The notes: generated by a model not told the origin, from the letters alone. 64,000 nucleotides of DNA from Malurus cyaneus samueli (GCA_009741485.1 CM019217.1:40528006-40592005); one strand, 5' to 3'. Numbered from the stretch's first letter, positions 1 through 14,315 are shown. Numbers and translations: made by a program.

Positions 1-1227
1 GGGAGAAGACCATAGAACTCAAAAGAGTTATGTCAGTCCTGCAGAAAGAGCTGACTGTCTCTTTTTGTATATTCTGAATATGAATGACATAACCACAAGT
101 AGAAACCTTTTCAGAAGCATGGAAACTGGAGAATACAAAATGTTTCTACCATGGAATCCTTTTAGCTAGTAGGGCAGATAAATTATAATCTAGTTTTCAT
201 AGAATAAAATGATAATCCAGGATTCTAAAACCTACAATTTTCCCTTGTATCTATTCTCTCAGTGCAAGATGTCTGACAAATTTCTAAGGTTTTTTGAGTG
301 TTCAAATTCATGCAACTCTAAAATAACTTTTTAAAATAAAACTATATATATAACTGAGTGGAAAAGAAAAGGGATGAATACCCCCATGAAATCAGCATTG
401 GCCTTTGGAGACTTAGTACCTACAGAAGAACTTGGCTTTTTGCCATTTTTTTTTTCTAATTTTGTTTTAATGGAAGAGATCCTTTCAGAAGCTTTCTTCA
501 TTGCTGCTCAAGATTAACTGTAATTAAGTAAAAATGAGATGGAATGAACATACAGCAAAAGGCTGTAAACATGTTTACACATTTTGAGAAACATTCCTGC
601 ATTTTTCCCCTCTTGTAGCATTGATTCATCTGCATCATACTAAATGGAAATGAGCAAGATGTAAAATTAATCCACCCTTGTAACTATCTGAAGAGAGTAA
701 TTATCTGATGCTTACAAGCTGTTTCTAGAATAGATCCTTTCCAAGCTACATTAAATTTTATTGTGTCTATGTTTGAGTTTCAAATTACAGTGGATCACGT
801 TCTTTAACAAGATAAATGCTATAAGTCCACTAAAGTCAGTGGAGCTGTACAGATTTTTCTTTTACAGGAGCAGTGCCCCAAAGTGTCTAAATCTCTATTT
901 TGACGGTTCAATAAATGATAGCAATTTGTGTGTGCTTATTGTGAGAAATGAGTGCATGGGTAACTTGCGATGCCTGCTTGTTTGGTTCCCATATCAAAAG
1001 TGCTCAAACTTTGGAGCTGTGGAACCAAGCATCACACTGCTGGCTTTGGCAGAAGCTCAGAAACAGAAACATTCAGATTTGACAGACAACTCTGTGTAAG
1101 TATATGTCAAGGAAAATATCCTCCCCTGGAAAATCAGTTTGAGGCTTTTGGGGAATGAAGAATGGGAAATTGGCAGATTAAAGGATAAAAAGCTAAAGAA
1201 GGACTTACTGGATTTTTATTCTGTGTA

Positions 1228-1330
1228 GGTTTTGGTTTGGTGGTTTTTTGTTTTGTTTTTTTTTTTTTTTTTGGGGGGGGGGGTGTTTTCTTTTTTTAGC
1301 TGGTTTTTTTGGTTTTGGTTGGGGTTTTTA
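1228..1330. repeat. T/G-rich tract with T17 followed by G11
   Basis: A run of T and G ending in T17 directly followed by G11, then more T/G. It is low-complexity and sequencing-sensitive; the G run could take part in a G-quadruplex. Confidence 0.9.
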
Positions 1331-2038
1331 GTTTCAGAGTAAGTGAAATAGCTAAGTCCTCACTTGAGGCAGACCAGACCAAGAAAAGCTAAAGATACCA
1401 TATCTGGGTGTAGTCCCAAGAAGCTGTTATCCTGGTACTAATACCTATACTTATAACCTGCAGACTGGGATCTTAATAAAATCTAGAAAGCTCTCTTATG
1501 CTAACTTCACATACTCATCAGTAATAAGTATAGTTGCCTGTGGGAAATTCTAGCCAAGTCAAGTTAACACTGATAGAAACTTTATAAATTAAATAAAATT
1601 TAATTTGAGAATTTAAAATTCAGATATGTAAAGAGGATTGTTTTTGTAATTTCTATCTAGGGTATTAGAAATCTAATGCTGACAAATAATAGGAAGAAGC
1701 ACATTGGGAATGAGGAAAAGAGAAATATCATTTTTTGCAGCAATTTGGACTTAGGTTGACATAAATGAAATTGTACCTTTACCGTTTTCAAGTTCTTTTA
1801 TTGTACATCTGTTACATAGTTACTTTATGATATTACTTTAGAAAAAGTCCCAATAAACTCATGTAAAGAGCTTGTGCAGGAGGTGCTGGAGAAAAGATAG
1901 AGGACAATCAAGTGTCTAGCTACATAAAATCGTGTATGAGAAATACTGTTGTATTTCTCAACAGTAGAGGAACTGGAGAGTATGTAAGGATCTAATATGA
2001 TCAGAAATGTTTCCTGAAAATTCATAGTTTCTCCAAGG

Positions 2039-2064
2039 TTTTTTTTTTTTTGTTTTTTTTTTTT
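2039..2064. repeat. Interrupted poly-T tract
   Basis: T13, one G, T12. Low-complexity only. Confidence 0.9.
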
Positions 2065-3993
2065 CCTGAAACCTGGTGGAGAGAGCTGACAGAATAAGCC
2101 AATACTAAGCCAGGGCTTTGAAAACTTTCTGAAAGATCTTGACCTTCTGCTAGTTACTCTCCCTTTGTTAAACTTGTAGCACATTCCAAAACTGTCTTTC
2201 AGTAGTGCAGCAGTGATTTTCAGACCTTGTGAAAGCATGAATGATATGAGTACATTATCTGTCCCTGAACATAATTACTAATCACATTGTATTTCAGAAA
2301 TGAAATGCAGCTATTAATACTCTCTAAATCAAAGGGATTCTTTAAGTGGAAAAGGAATTAATTTGTCTTAGAGAAATGAAGCATAAAAAAAAAGTTTATG
2401 GAAACGTATCCTCTTTTTTCTTACACTTCTCCCCATAATGCTGCATTTATAATTTTTGGTATTCAGCTTCATATAGTATTAAAAGACAGATATGTTAGCA
2501 ACATAAAAGCTCCTCTTTCAGTAAATATGAACGATTAGATTCAAGTTTGAGCATCAAATAGAAATGTAAGTTCTCAGTTAAGACTTTGCTAGATTTTACT
2601 TTGATGGTTTGCGCTGCTTGTGGTCTGATTTTGATCTCAGTGATCTGCTCTTCAAGCTTTTTGTTCAAATTTTTTTTCTCTTAAAAATCTGCCAACTCAA
2701 GTTTGAGATTATAAAATGGAACCTGCCAAAAGTCTCATTTGTCTGTCACAGATGGTGGGCAAATCTGTGTCTGGACATTCATGAGCCTATCTTTTCAGGC
2801 TTGCTATTGCACGGATCACTATTCTCCCTCTTCCGAAACCCAGCCTTTTTTTTTGTGTCTTTGTTTACCATGTTTGTGGAGATAAAATTGGAAATTAATA
2901 GATTTTGGGAAGCCCTAGTCTCAGGAGCTGCTGAGTGAGAAAGGTTGGGACTCTCCCAGTGGTCTCCACGGATACCTAGAAAAAGCAAGTTGAATTCTTG
3001 CAAGCCTTTGGGATTACTGCAGTTAGTCATCAGCATCAGAACCTTGTTTGAAAATTCTTAGGTGATTCCAGCCTTGAGAATCTCTCTTGATATCTATATT
3101 GCGGTTTTTGGTTTTTCTTACTGTAAATTGAAGGAAAATTTTGTCTTGTTTTCTCTGTGAAGTGCTATAAAATCCAGTGATGAAGAGGGCAATATAAAGG
3201 TTTTTCGAAGAAGAGGGAACTTCAAGAAACTGTGTCCCAGTGAGGAAGATCATTAAACTTAGTAGTATTCATTTACCCTGTCTAACTGTGTTTTGTGGGA
3301 AAAAAAAAATCCAAAGAGACTTGCATTGAATTTGCTACTTTTTTTAGCCAGTGAAACATCAAGGGGGAAAAAAAATTCTGTTCTTTCATCTCTCAGGACT
3401 GTAACACTGTAGTCAGAGGCTTAGTATGCTGCTTTCTCTAATTCTTTTATTATTGTGAATTATCTTCTGCTGACAGCTTATAACCTGTTTTTACAAGAAG
3501 AATAATTCTTGATACTTTATCTGTCTGCTACAGCATCAAACTGGAAATCAGTGTTATTCCTAGTTCTTGTCATCTAAGAGTGTAGGGTTGCTTTTAAAAA
3601 AGTCTGTCAGTTATTGCTTTGTCATTTGATATTACAATAACTGCCATCATGTGACTTTCATTTTTACCAATTGGAAAGCACCAATACTGGCTGTTTTAGA
3701 GAAAATGTAAAACTGAAAAAAAAAAAAAAAATCAGAAGCTGTTATAATAATGCAAGCTTTGATTATGGTTTAACCACAAACACAAATTGGAAACTATGGC
3801 AGATTTCCCTTTGTCCAGTTTCAAAGCTGGTGTTTTTCATATGAATGGGGTCATATAGGTGATCATCATCACCTTTATCTCATCATATATATGCTTTATC
3901 CAGGCTATTACCCACTCTTACAGCCTTTGCTTCCATGTTGAGGCTAGCTGTAAATTATTTGATAAAGAACTTTGCTTTTTTTGAATTAGTATT

Positions 3994-4049
3994 AAAAAAA
4001 AAAAAAAAAACAAACAAAAAAAACCAAAAAAAAAAAAAAAAAAAAACCC
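3994..4049. repeat. Poly-A tract with CAAA interruptions
   Basis: A17, then caaacaaaaaaaacc, then A21. No LINE or SINE body is recognisable on its 5' side. Confidence 0.92.
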
Positions 4050-4499
4050 AAAGTAACCACACAAAACTCCCTTCTGTATCTTATGATAATTGCCTGGGTT
4101 TTGTTGCCTTTGATAAAAGACAGTTGGAGAATCCTTCTCAGTGGAAAATGACATGCTCCCTAGAAATGTATAGAACTCTGCCTTACTGCCACTTATTGTC
4201 ATTGCCAGATGAGGAGGTTACCAAGCCCCATAATTTATTTTTGTGGCTTTAATACATGGCTTTTGAAAATTCTGGAGGAAAGCTTGTTTAAAGAAGGCAC
4301 TGTGAACCATAAGAAATGTTGTTAAATTAGATTTATGCAGTTTACTTCGCTAGGAAGTGCTGTGCAAAATAAACCCTGAACATGTGATTTTAATAGTGCA
4401 TGAAGGTTTTTGTCCCTGAGTAACACAGTGACAAAAAATTTATAAAACTGTACCAAAAGCTTTTCTTTCCTTGCTAGCTGAATCAAACTAGGCTTTTAG

Positions 4500-4790
4500 A
4501 CTTGAGGTGTACACTGTCTCCCATTGTTAGATGCCATGCCTGACATGGTGGGAGTGGGAAGGAACTGTGGCATTGTTGGGATTGAGCCTATCACCCAAGC
4601 TGCTTTGAATACCAGGCACAGTGAAGCAGTAAAAGGGCAGCTGCTGCACACAATGGCAGCCTTTTTGCTGCTTCATGGCGCTGTGCATTGAGGCTTTTGA
4701 GCACGTTGTGTGTGGGGGTGGTCACTGGGGGTGTCAAACATGAGGTGATGAGTGTAGAAGAGATGACAGTGCAGTACAGCTCTGCAGCAT
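4500..4790. other. GC-richer unassigned block
   Basis: Moderately GC-rich sequence with G-rich runs (gtgtgtgggggtggtcactgg) and the imperfect repetition gcagctgctgcacacaatggcagc. No protein, RNA gene or repeat family is recognised. It may be a degraded repeat. Confidence 0.3.
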
Positions 4791-5465
4791 CTCTAGCCCT
4801 GCTTGGCCCAGCAGGCAGTTACTCCTACATCCCAGCACTGAAAATGGGTGAGGCAGAGGGGTAGCAGAATGTGTGTGTGAGGAGCATAACCAGAGGTTAC
4901 GAGAGTAGCCATTAAATGTAATTTGCAGTCCGGGACTTGTGAGATCTGATTATTTGTTGAGTAGCTGAAAACCACAGAACCTATCAAGGTTCTGTGATGA
5001 GTCACAGAACTTTCTCTCTTTGTTTCCACTCAAGCTAAACCTGTATTAGAGCTCATTGTCTATGCAAGATGAATTGCTTAATCTGTTTTAAAAGATCTAT
5101 AAACCATGTCAGAATTTATTAGTAACAGTTGTTAGTATTAATCTAATGCATAACGACTGCATCTTTGTCCATCTGAATCCATAAAAGCCATCCAGTTTAA
5201 ATCCCTTCCACAAGCTATTGTTCATGCAAATGTTTGCAATTCATTGGTGAATACAAACAGTATTATATATTCAGTTTAGGATTTGTAATTATTTTTCATT
5301 ACAAATTTATATTGTACAACCTGTGTGTGCAACCAGTATCTGGAATGGCAAGAGTTACTTGTTGAAATATACAGGTAACATGCAACTTTATTCTGTGCCT
5401 TTGTTCAAATTGGCTCAGAGTAAAACTGAAAGATTTTAAGTTAAAGATCAAAGGGTTTTGCTGTT

Positions 5466-5503
5466 TCTTGTTGGTTTTTTTTGTTTTTTTTTTTTTTTTT
5501 CTT
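5466..5503. repeat. Poly-T rich tract
   Basis: ttgttggttttttttg followed by a run of about 17 T. It produces a spurious F-rich frame from 5458. Confidence 0.88.
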
Positions 5504-6884
5504 TTCTTAAAGTCATTGAGAAGCTACTTTGGTGGATGGGATTTCACAATATAATGGCTATGAACAGTGATTCTTCAGGGGTGTTGCTATTTGAAGACTT
5601 GCAGTCAAAGAATATTCTTTTATCTAGACAGGAAGGATTGCTCCCTTGTGCCGAAGTAATTAACATTTGGCATCGTTTGCTTTAAGGTTTAAATGTCACA
5701 TTCAGGAATATGATTACTGAAAATGAGAAACTGAAGTTTTGCTTCACTATATTGCATATCCCTAATCTGTAGAATGTTACCTCATGATTTCAGATGGAAA
5801 ACATGGCTACTAGGTCTTCCTCAAGCAGAAAAGTAATTTAAAAAGAATGATGTGGAAGTTTTAGCTGTGCAGGAAGTTTGGTGACCTGTTCAAGACTTTG
5901 TTCTTCTCCAGTACTTGGCTCTTGTCTGAACAGGGCTTTCTCTACGAAGATATAAATATGTACAGCAGCAGACATACTTGCTGTGGAAGAGAAATGCTAA
6001 TGAAGTATGTCACTCCACTTCAAGCATCTTTTGATGAGGATATGGACACAAAAAGGTTCATGTTATGTAAATTCCTTTGTTTAGTGCCCATCCTGAAATG
6101 CAATCTAACGGTTTTTGGATGGCTTAGTAAAAATTCTATAAAGAAAAATGTCCCTTAAAAAAAGACAAATACACAAGGAAGGGTGGTCTCTAGAAAATTA
6201 ACACTCATCTTCAAGTCAATAGCCAACTTTGTGCTTTTGATAGTGTAAATACAGCCAGCAAAAGAAACTTTATTAACTATAGTTTTCAAAGTGTGCCTTT
6301 TTTCTCTGTGTACTATATGATTATAGTTGCATGGCTAAATTTATGTCTCATGTCCTGCCATCTGTCTTTTAAAACACTGTAGTGTGTTAATGATTTTTCC
6401 TCAGTCCTTCATTGTAAACAAAATCTGTTGTTGATTCTTGCTTGAGTAATTTTTCCTAAGCTTTTTACACCATGTGTTGGCACTACAGTCAGTTTGAAAT
6501 ATCCTTCCACTGCATGATAAGTTAATGATCACATCTGATGAAATTCAAAACAATGTTCTTACGGCACACCTGCTAATGCACCAGGATATTGACTGAGGAA
6601 AGACTTTTATAATCTGTGTTTAATGAACCACTATGCTGGATTAAAGGGATAAGAAATTTAATTGTGAGTTCTGAGGTGTCTCAGTTTGAGACAACGTTTT
6701 CAGAGAAAAATGTACAGAGTAAATGTTTCCTCTGAATTGAAAAATTTTATAATTTTTTCCCCACCAATATGAAATATATGTTCGGGTGAAAGTGAAGAGA
6801 AAAAATAGTTTATTAACAAACAAAGTGCCCACAGGACACAGATAAAAAGTAACTTTAGATATTTAAAAGTTCAGGAATATATAC

Positions 6885-7450
6885 CGCTCCCTCCCCCACA
6901 GCCGCTCCACTATGTGGTACGGAGAAAGATGGCAGCCCCTGTCCCTGGGAAAAAAAAGAAAGAAAAGGGAAAAAAAAGTCCACAGGGTGCTTGGGCAACA
7001 TTGGCAAAACCTAGATAGTCCTCTCCTCACTGTGGATGAAAACAGAGGGCTTGGTGTGTTTTTTTATCGCCGGCTTGGCTTCTTCTGGAGTCTGAGATGC
7101 GACAGAGTGGTGCCGCTTGTCCCTGCCGGTGCCGAATTGTTCCAGAAAAATCACATGACTTGCAGAAAGGAGTAGCAGTCCAAGGAGAGCTGTTTGCCCA
7201 AGCTGGCAAACCCGAGCTAGCTAAACTGCAACAATGTAACTCCTCTGCATGCCTTGAGCAAGGACTCCCACAGCACCGATTATGCTGAGGACCAAAAGCC
7301 CCAAGGGCTACGTGGCAGCCCTGTCTTTTAAACTGCCCGCGCTGCCCCTGCCTCTTTTTCTGGGTCAGATTTAAAGGAACAGTCACCTTTTGGGCATACA
7401 AGCTGACAGAGTATAGGAATACAGGATTGGCACAACATCAACCCAAGAGA
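6885..7450. other. GC-rich unassigned block, possible old mobile-element remnant
   Basis: A sharply GC-richer segment with several CpGs (for example atcgccggc, gtgccgaattg, ctgcccgcgctgcccctgcc) sits in AT-rich intron. Open frames of 60-124 codons occur on both strands but none resembles a protein I know, and such frames are expected where stop codons are rare. Abrupt composition suggests an inserted element such as an LTR, or a regulatory element; I cannot name a family. Confidence 0.4.
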
Positions 7451-8082
7451 CGAGGCCACATTTGTTTCTGAGATGTAAGGAGAATCCATTTATATTTTGG
7501 TTTGTTTCAGTGTTTATCCTGGTGGTACTTCTGAAAAAGTTGAATAGAGATCACTCTAAAACATGCATGTGCATAAAATAAAATGTAAGAAGCATGTATA
7601 ATTTTATATCAACAGCTGTTGTGCATTCCTTCAAAGGCTGATGTTACATGCCTGTTAATGCTGTCTTAAAAAGAGAGAGAATATGAAGATCAAAGATAAA
7701 GTGATTGTTTGTCTTGGAGACACTTGCAGTTTCCCATTACAACTACATTTGATATTAAAAAGTGTTTCAAATATTGTAGGAATACCTCTTAGAAGTGTAA
7801 GCTTAAATTCTTTGTGTAAATAAAGAAAAGAATACATTGAACAAGTAGCTGCAGTCTGTAAGGCCATCCCATTTTTACTTCAAAGCTGTATTCAGATTTG
7901 AATGTTTTTCCCTATAATAGTGTGAACACTAAAGACAGTGTCTTACCAGCAGCATTTCTGTGTGGAAATTCAACAACACTGCTTAAGACTTTTGAAAGCA
8001 AAATAATTATGTGCTTCTACACAGTTATAAATCATTAAGTAAGATTTTTAGTGAATTTTTTAATTTTAAAAAAACCCCAAGC

Positions 8083-8119
8083 TATATACACACACATATA
8101 TAAAAATGTATATATAGGT
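8083..8119. repeat. Imperfect TA/CA dinucleotide repeat
   Basis: tatatacacacacatatataa and then tgtatatatagg form a short decayed alternating purine-pyrimidine microsatellite. Confidence 0.85.
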
Positions 8120-9006
8120 ATTTAATGAAAACTTGATAATTAGATGCATATAAAAAGTTACAGAATTAAACTTGACATATGAATGATGTTATTTTATGTA
8201 ATCTATTATAATATTCGTGTTATATGGGTTCTTCTTTTGCATAGGGTTTCAGTGAAATATTTTAAAAGTTTAGATTTTAGATACTTTTTTGGAAATGTTG
8301 AGAGAAATAGGAAAATTGAAAAGGAAAAATTGCTATTTATTCAAAATGGCTCAGGGCTATTATGAAGGACAGAATCTTGCATAATTAAGAGCAAGCACCT
8401 TGTGTCTAAACCAACAAAGGCAAAGAAGGATACATGCTAGAATTAGTTGAAATAAAGTTTACTTTCCTGTTTTTTTGTACCAGCACATGCTTTGCCTTAC
8501 AGAAAAGATTTTCCAGTATGTTTGCACTTTAAAGACTTCAAGTAATTTTAATAACAGGCTTGTCTGTCCCATTGAGGAGCAGTGTGCGTCAGTGGTTTGC
8601 TCTAGGAATTCAGCAGTAACACTGAGTCATTGCAACTCCAGGATTGATTCTCTAGGATCACTGGTGCAACATGGGTTTGAATCATATTGGTTAACATAAA
8701 ATGCAAGCAACTTTACAAAGTGCTGAGATATCATAGGATAAAATGAAAGTGTACTTTTGAGAATAAGATTTGTCCAACCCAAACTGCACTTTGAATCCTA
8801 TTGTAAAAAGAAGCAGATCTCTCAGAAAGATGATTGTGCATTTGCTTGATTTGTCCTTAACTGAAATCCTAGTCTTAAATCATACAGGCTACCATTTCCT
8901 ATGGAAGAAGTTTGTCTGCAAAAAGGTGTGAAGTTCTTCATATGGAAGCCTTAGCTATTCATGATAACTGGAAACCATTTTTTAGTTCTCTCTTTTTCTT
9001 TATTTT

Positions 9007-9023
9007 AAAAAAAAAAAAAAAAA
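9007..9023. repeat. Poly-A tract
   Basis: A17 after tctttattt. Low-complexity only. Confidence 0.9.
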
Positions 9024-11500
9024 TTAGCAAGTTTAAAAGTACTGGTAGATATAGAAGTCAACACGTGTGGCCCTAGAATGTTATTTGAGAGTTTTGAGGG
9101 TTACATGATAATAGTTGAAGGATTTTTTATTACCTGTTCTTAAAAAGTGCCAGATGTGTAAACCTTCAGTAATTGCTTAACTGAGATTTATAATATTATG
9201 ACATAATTCCATTTATAAAATTACTGAATATAGATAAACAAGTAGGACCTATTCCAGTATTTTTATTTAATCTTGCTGAATTAAGAAGTCACATTGCTGA
9301 TTATGTCCTGATCTCATTGTAGCTAATAGTGTTGATTGTTGGGTTATCTGTATGTTGGTCTGCTGCATAGAAACACATTTCATAGAGATGTTGAAGAAAA
9401 GTGGAGAGACAGATCAGACTTTTTTTAATTTTGTTTTTCTGGGGTTTTTTATCTGATTTGATTACTCAGTATATTGCCATGCATACACAGGTGGCAAAAT
9501 GTGAATGCAGGGTAGTAACCATTATGTTCATTTACTTTGCCATTTAGGAAGCACAGATGTTGACTATATAATAACAAGGTGTTTCTTGTTGTAACAGTCC
9601 TGCTGTTAGGTCCCCCTGCTACTACAGTACTTTGCTGCTTTTATGTGTTAGAAACATCTTGTTCTGGGAAGTTGTTACTATATCGGCTGTTTTTATAATC
9701 TGTTTTCAAATTTGCAACTTCTCAAAACAGGAAAAAAACGAAGTTTTTCCACACTGCATTCTTCATAAGAGATTTCTCATTTGAATTTCTAATATTTGTG
9801 TTGCCTTGCTGTATGAACAGATGAACCTAATGTGCATTTGGATTAACAGAAAAAAAAACTACTGCTTTGACTTTTTAGGTCTTGTTTCTTACGCTGTTTG
9901 TAGTTTTGTGAGTTGCTGCTTGCTATATACCTAACAAATATTTGCCTAACAAATTTTCATCTTGAATGTTCAAAATATCTTGGTAATGCCACCTTTTTTC
10001 AGTCATGTAACCTGAATGGTATCTGTTTACTGAATATAGTTGAATCCATAAGTCCCTTGCAACTGCAGTCTCAGTGGTTAAAAGGGCTTGGGTTTTGGAG
10101 AACAAGCAGGGAATTAAAGCTGAACAGTGGAACAAAGGTCAGAGCTCTGGGAGAGATTTTTGAAAAACCAAGAAGCATTTAGTTAGAACTACATATATCT
10201 CTAAGGTCTCTATTCATCAAACATTTCCCATCCTTGAGTTTCCAGGAGTTCAGGGCACTTCTGGAGTCCTCAGTGACACTATTGAACTGTGTAGTTACGT
10301 TGTCTTGAAGTTAAAAATGAAAGAAAAAAACTACCTGAAAGATGAGGTACTTGGTAACATAAGCCTGAAAAGTTGATGATCTGTGGTTCAGGCTCAAGTA
10401 TTAATCAATCCAGTAATTGTACAAGGAAATAGAAGTCTCAACTCAGAAAATGTTTCAGCATGTTTAGAATTTAGCAGCCTGGTTAATGGCAATAGTCAGC
10501 ACTATTGCCCCTCCTTGTTGAACTGTGCTTGCAATACCAGCTCGCAGCTTGAATATGAATTGAAATTCAAGTTCTGGGATTTAACCATCAAAGCCATTCA
10601 TTGGATTCATCTAAAGGGAGAGAGACTATCTCTTTTGGGCCATGGCTGTGCCCTCCTGTAAGAACAGTACTCCTTGGGAACAATCAAACCACCAGGCACT
10701 TTAGGACTCCTGAGCACAGCTGTCAGCCCGAATTCATAGAGTTAATTTCTGTTGTAAGAGAAAATTGCAGAAGAGGACATGGATACTGTCAGTGCTGTTG
10801 AACAGAGAGGCTTCTTACAAGCCATGCAGATACCTGAATAATTTGCATGTGCTAACATATAGGGTTCTTTCTTCCTAAGAGATATTTTCCCAACTGTTAT
10901 TTCATTCTAGTTGTTTAAAAAGCTTTAACTTTTCCATATCATAACTAGAATTTTGTGTCCTTTTTCCTATTGCTCATTCTGCAGAGATTTTCAGTTGTTC
11001 TTTTTATGCTGAAGCCTTTCAAGACACTCATCATAGGCATTTAAAGCAGCACAATGCAGAATATGAAGTAATTCATAAAAATTGAATTGAATATTGAGAA
11101 TATTGGACAAATTGAATTGGTCTTTTCATATGCCAAAGTGATATGCAAAGATCTTGCTGAGTTACCAGCACTGCTATTGACAGGGTACAATTCATTCATA
11201 AATTTTGCTGAGCATTCACAATGGCATAGTACATCTGGGCCTAATTAAATAAAACAAAAAATATTTTATTTGGTATCAGAGAAAAATGTTATAATATCTC
11301 TGGAAAGGTACTTCTTATATGTTTGCAACATGCACCTCTCTCAAACAATTGATACAACTTTCAGAAAGAAATGGCAGTTCCTAAACTCAAAATCATACCT
11401 AGGGGTTTTATGTCCTGTTTCCATGTGTATTACTTTTAATCTCTCTACAGGTCCTCAGTGATGTTGACATTAGTCCCTAGCATTGCAAACGCACCTGTAG

Positions 11501-11621
11501 GGTTGGTTTTTTTTTTTTTTTTTTTGCTTGTTTGGTTGGTTGGTTTTGGTTTCTTTTGTTGTTGTGGGGTTGGGGTTTTTGTTTGGTTTGGTTGCTTGTT
11601 TTCGGTTTGTTTTTTTTTTTT
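11501..11621. repeat. T/G-rich low-complexity tract
   Basis: About 120 bp of T runs and ggtttggttggttggtttt words. Its opposite-strand frames rich in K, Q, T, N and P are artefacts of composition. Confidence 0.92.
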
Positions 11622-14315
11622 AAATAAAATGTCAGCAGGTGACAATCTATGTTTCACTGGTACCATTTTGTAGTTTTACAATCTTAAGTACCAATGACAT
11701 TGATTTCTTACCCCTTTCAGCAAGTCACAAAGTAGTAAATAGATATAGCTGAAAACAGTCTCTGGAAGCCAGGGTTGTTCTGACACTTTTTGGTGATAAA
11801 CATATGTGATCAGTCATAAAATCAAGCTACCAAAAAGGCTGTGAGTTAAGAATTTCTTACTGCTGTGCCACCATGACATTCAAACATGCCATTTTTTTTT
11901 TTTCTCCAGTAGCAAACATCTTATCCTTGAGTTGTTTGAAGCTCTTGCATAACCACTTCCATCCAGTGTACTTCCCAGTACTATTGGTGCTTTCAGAACT
12001 GTACTGATTTTCCCTCTTTAGGTTACAGGCTGTGGAATAGCAGGTTAATGAGTGTTTGTGGCTTGTTGTACTCTGCTTGAGTGTTGTCCTTTCCTCTTAG
12101 TCAATAAAAGATTTTTTTCCTTTTTTGGTGTAGTGACATTTGGCTTGTGACATTTTCCTGAGTAACTCACTTTTCTGTGTTTTCTGACCCTGAATTCTGC
12201 TCAGTTGCCTCACAACATTCTTCTAGCAGCCTTTTGAATGCTCTATCATGACTTAGTTTTCTCTAAGAGTACTTTGTTTGGCAAATTGAAAATACTCAGT
12301 GAATTATTGCATCATATTCTTAAAAAAAAATTTCCTGTCTGTCTTTCCTTCCATAATCCCAAAAGTAGCATATTATTATGAGTTGCCCATTACAATGGAA
12401 TCTGAATCTTAAAAAGATTTTTTGGGGGAAAGGGGTGAAAATGATGATCATAGGATAAAGATTTTGTTGTTGAATCAAAGTCTCTTTCCTTTCTGTAGTT
12501 GTTCCATTTAACTTTATAAAATCAATAGGAAATTGCTAGTGTTAACTTTTTCAGAGTGATTGTCAAAATTCAAGCTACATTTAGATGTGTCTGTCTGACA
12601 TAATATGACTCCCTACATGGAGCTCCAGTAACTAAGTCTTCTCCACTTGTACTGCCAAGTAGCAACATTTTAACTCTGGAATCATATTTGAGGAATGTTG
12701 TTGTGAAGCAGGTGTGAAACTACTTCCATGAAGCCTCTGAAAGACCCATTGCAGAGCAGATTGGAAAAGAGGATGAAGGAAGAAACAGGGATTGACAGAG
12801 ACCCAGCTTGTCTCAAGTCAAATTTGTAGGCTGGGCACATTGATCTGAATCAGTAAAGACCTTTTGCTATTCTTACTTTGGTGTAGCTTGTTAAACCCAT
12901 CAATTTTTTTAGTCATGAGAATTTTATGTGAATCAACATTAGTACCTCAAATCTTTTGGACTACAAAATTAAATTTAAAAAAAATTATAAATTATTCAGA
13001 GCCCGTTTTCCTGAACTGCAAAGGTTACTGTGACGCTCGAAATAAAATTATATCAGTGTCCGGAGAAACTTAAAAAGATGAGAGTTCATCTCCCTTAGAA
13101 ATAAGCCTGGGAAGGATGAGTTTTAAGAGATTTTGATTCTGTGTTAATTTATCTGGTGTTTCCTGCTTTTGAATTATCTTCTATGCAATGCACAAGTTCT
13201 ATAGGTATCCAGTAACAAATAAGGAAAAAAATCATTAGAATATCTGACCTTATTGTCTGAGACACCAGGATAATATCTGCAACTGTTATTTTAATAATTA
13301 TATAAGCCAGTCAAGGAATTTGAGGATGTTTTTCAGATAATTGGTGTGCTGAATATCCTCAGTCCTCATGAGGATGACAATTTTTCTTGAGTATACTTGT
13401 CTTAATTAACATGGGTAAAAATGTTAAGCCGTCTATGTATGTAGTCCTTGCAGTATTTCTGGAGTGCAAAACCATTTACGTACTTTATGTGGAGCATCAC
13501 TGAAGACTGACCTTCCAAACACCCACCTAGACCTACACTTTAGTTATTTGCAAGAAAAGTGGCAATCATAAAAAAAAAAGCATGGCAAACAAGTCAGGAA
13601 TCTTAGCAAAGTTGTTGTCAGTACAGGGACAAAAGACTTTAATTACCAGTGTGGGAGAGGCAGAGAAAATAGAGCAAGGCAGAGTGTCCCTTCATAACAG
13701 CATGTGCTTGTATCTCCTTCAAGCAGCTGAAATACCAGAATCTACATTAACTTTTCCATCCATGTGAATTTTTGAGCTAATCCATCTACTCTCATCCTGA
13801 ATTTCAAGCCAAAGGATTGATTTATGGGGGAATTACACATACAATGCAAAGTGTTCTTTAAAGCATACTGTGGACTCTGTTTAATTCTAATATAGAGATT
13901 GAGAGGAGGAGGAATATGTTACTTAGAATAAAAAAAAGAATAAAAATACTAGAGAGATAAGGAGAGAATGGGAAAAAAATGAAAATCTATTTTCAGGAGG
14001 TTTGAAAATGCTAAAGAAAGCTCAAAGAATATTGCTGTGCATGTAGAAATATTTCTTGAGTATTTTTACTGAGGACTCAGTGCAAGATAAATTATGTTTT
14101 CCCATAAATACTGTCATATTTCTTTCATGAAAAAGCTACACTGTGTGGTTCTTACTATCAGAGAATCAATGAAAACAGTTGTTTATGTTGCATTTCTTTC
14201 AATTTATTAACAATTAATTTTAATCAGGAGTAATAAGGATCTTTAATTAACTGATGCTTTGTTTTTCTAATATCAAATGGTTTGAAAGTAAGGTTTTAAA
14301 AAACTCATCACTGGT

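Noticed and set aside
1825..2238. 137-codon minus-strand frame, the longest in the window
   Set aside because: It runs through a poly-T/A tract (K-rich KKKKQKKKK), has no domain, splice context or conserved motif, and is expected by chance.
3918..4252. Overlapping K/N-rich and F-rich frames on both strands
   Set aside because: They are products of the poly-A tract at 3994-4049.
7027..7401. 124-codon minus-strand frame with many Cys and His
   Set aside because: No regular Cys/His spacing of a zinc finger or secreted peptide is visible; GC-rich composition explains the open frame.
11445..11673. Q/K/T/P-rich minus-strand and F/V/G-rich plus-strand frames
   Set aside because: They are translations of the T/G low-complexity tract.
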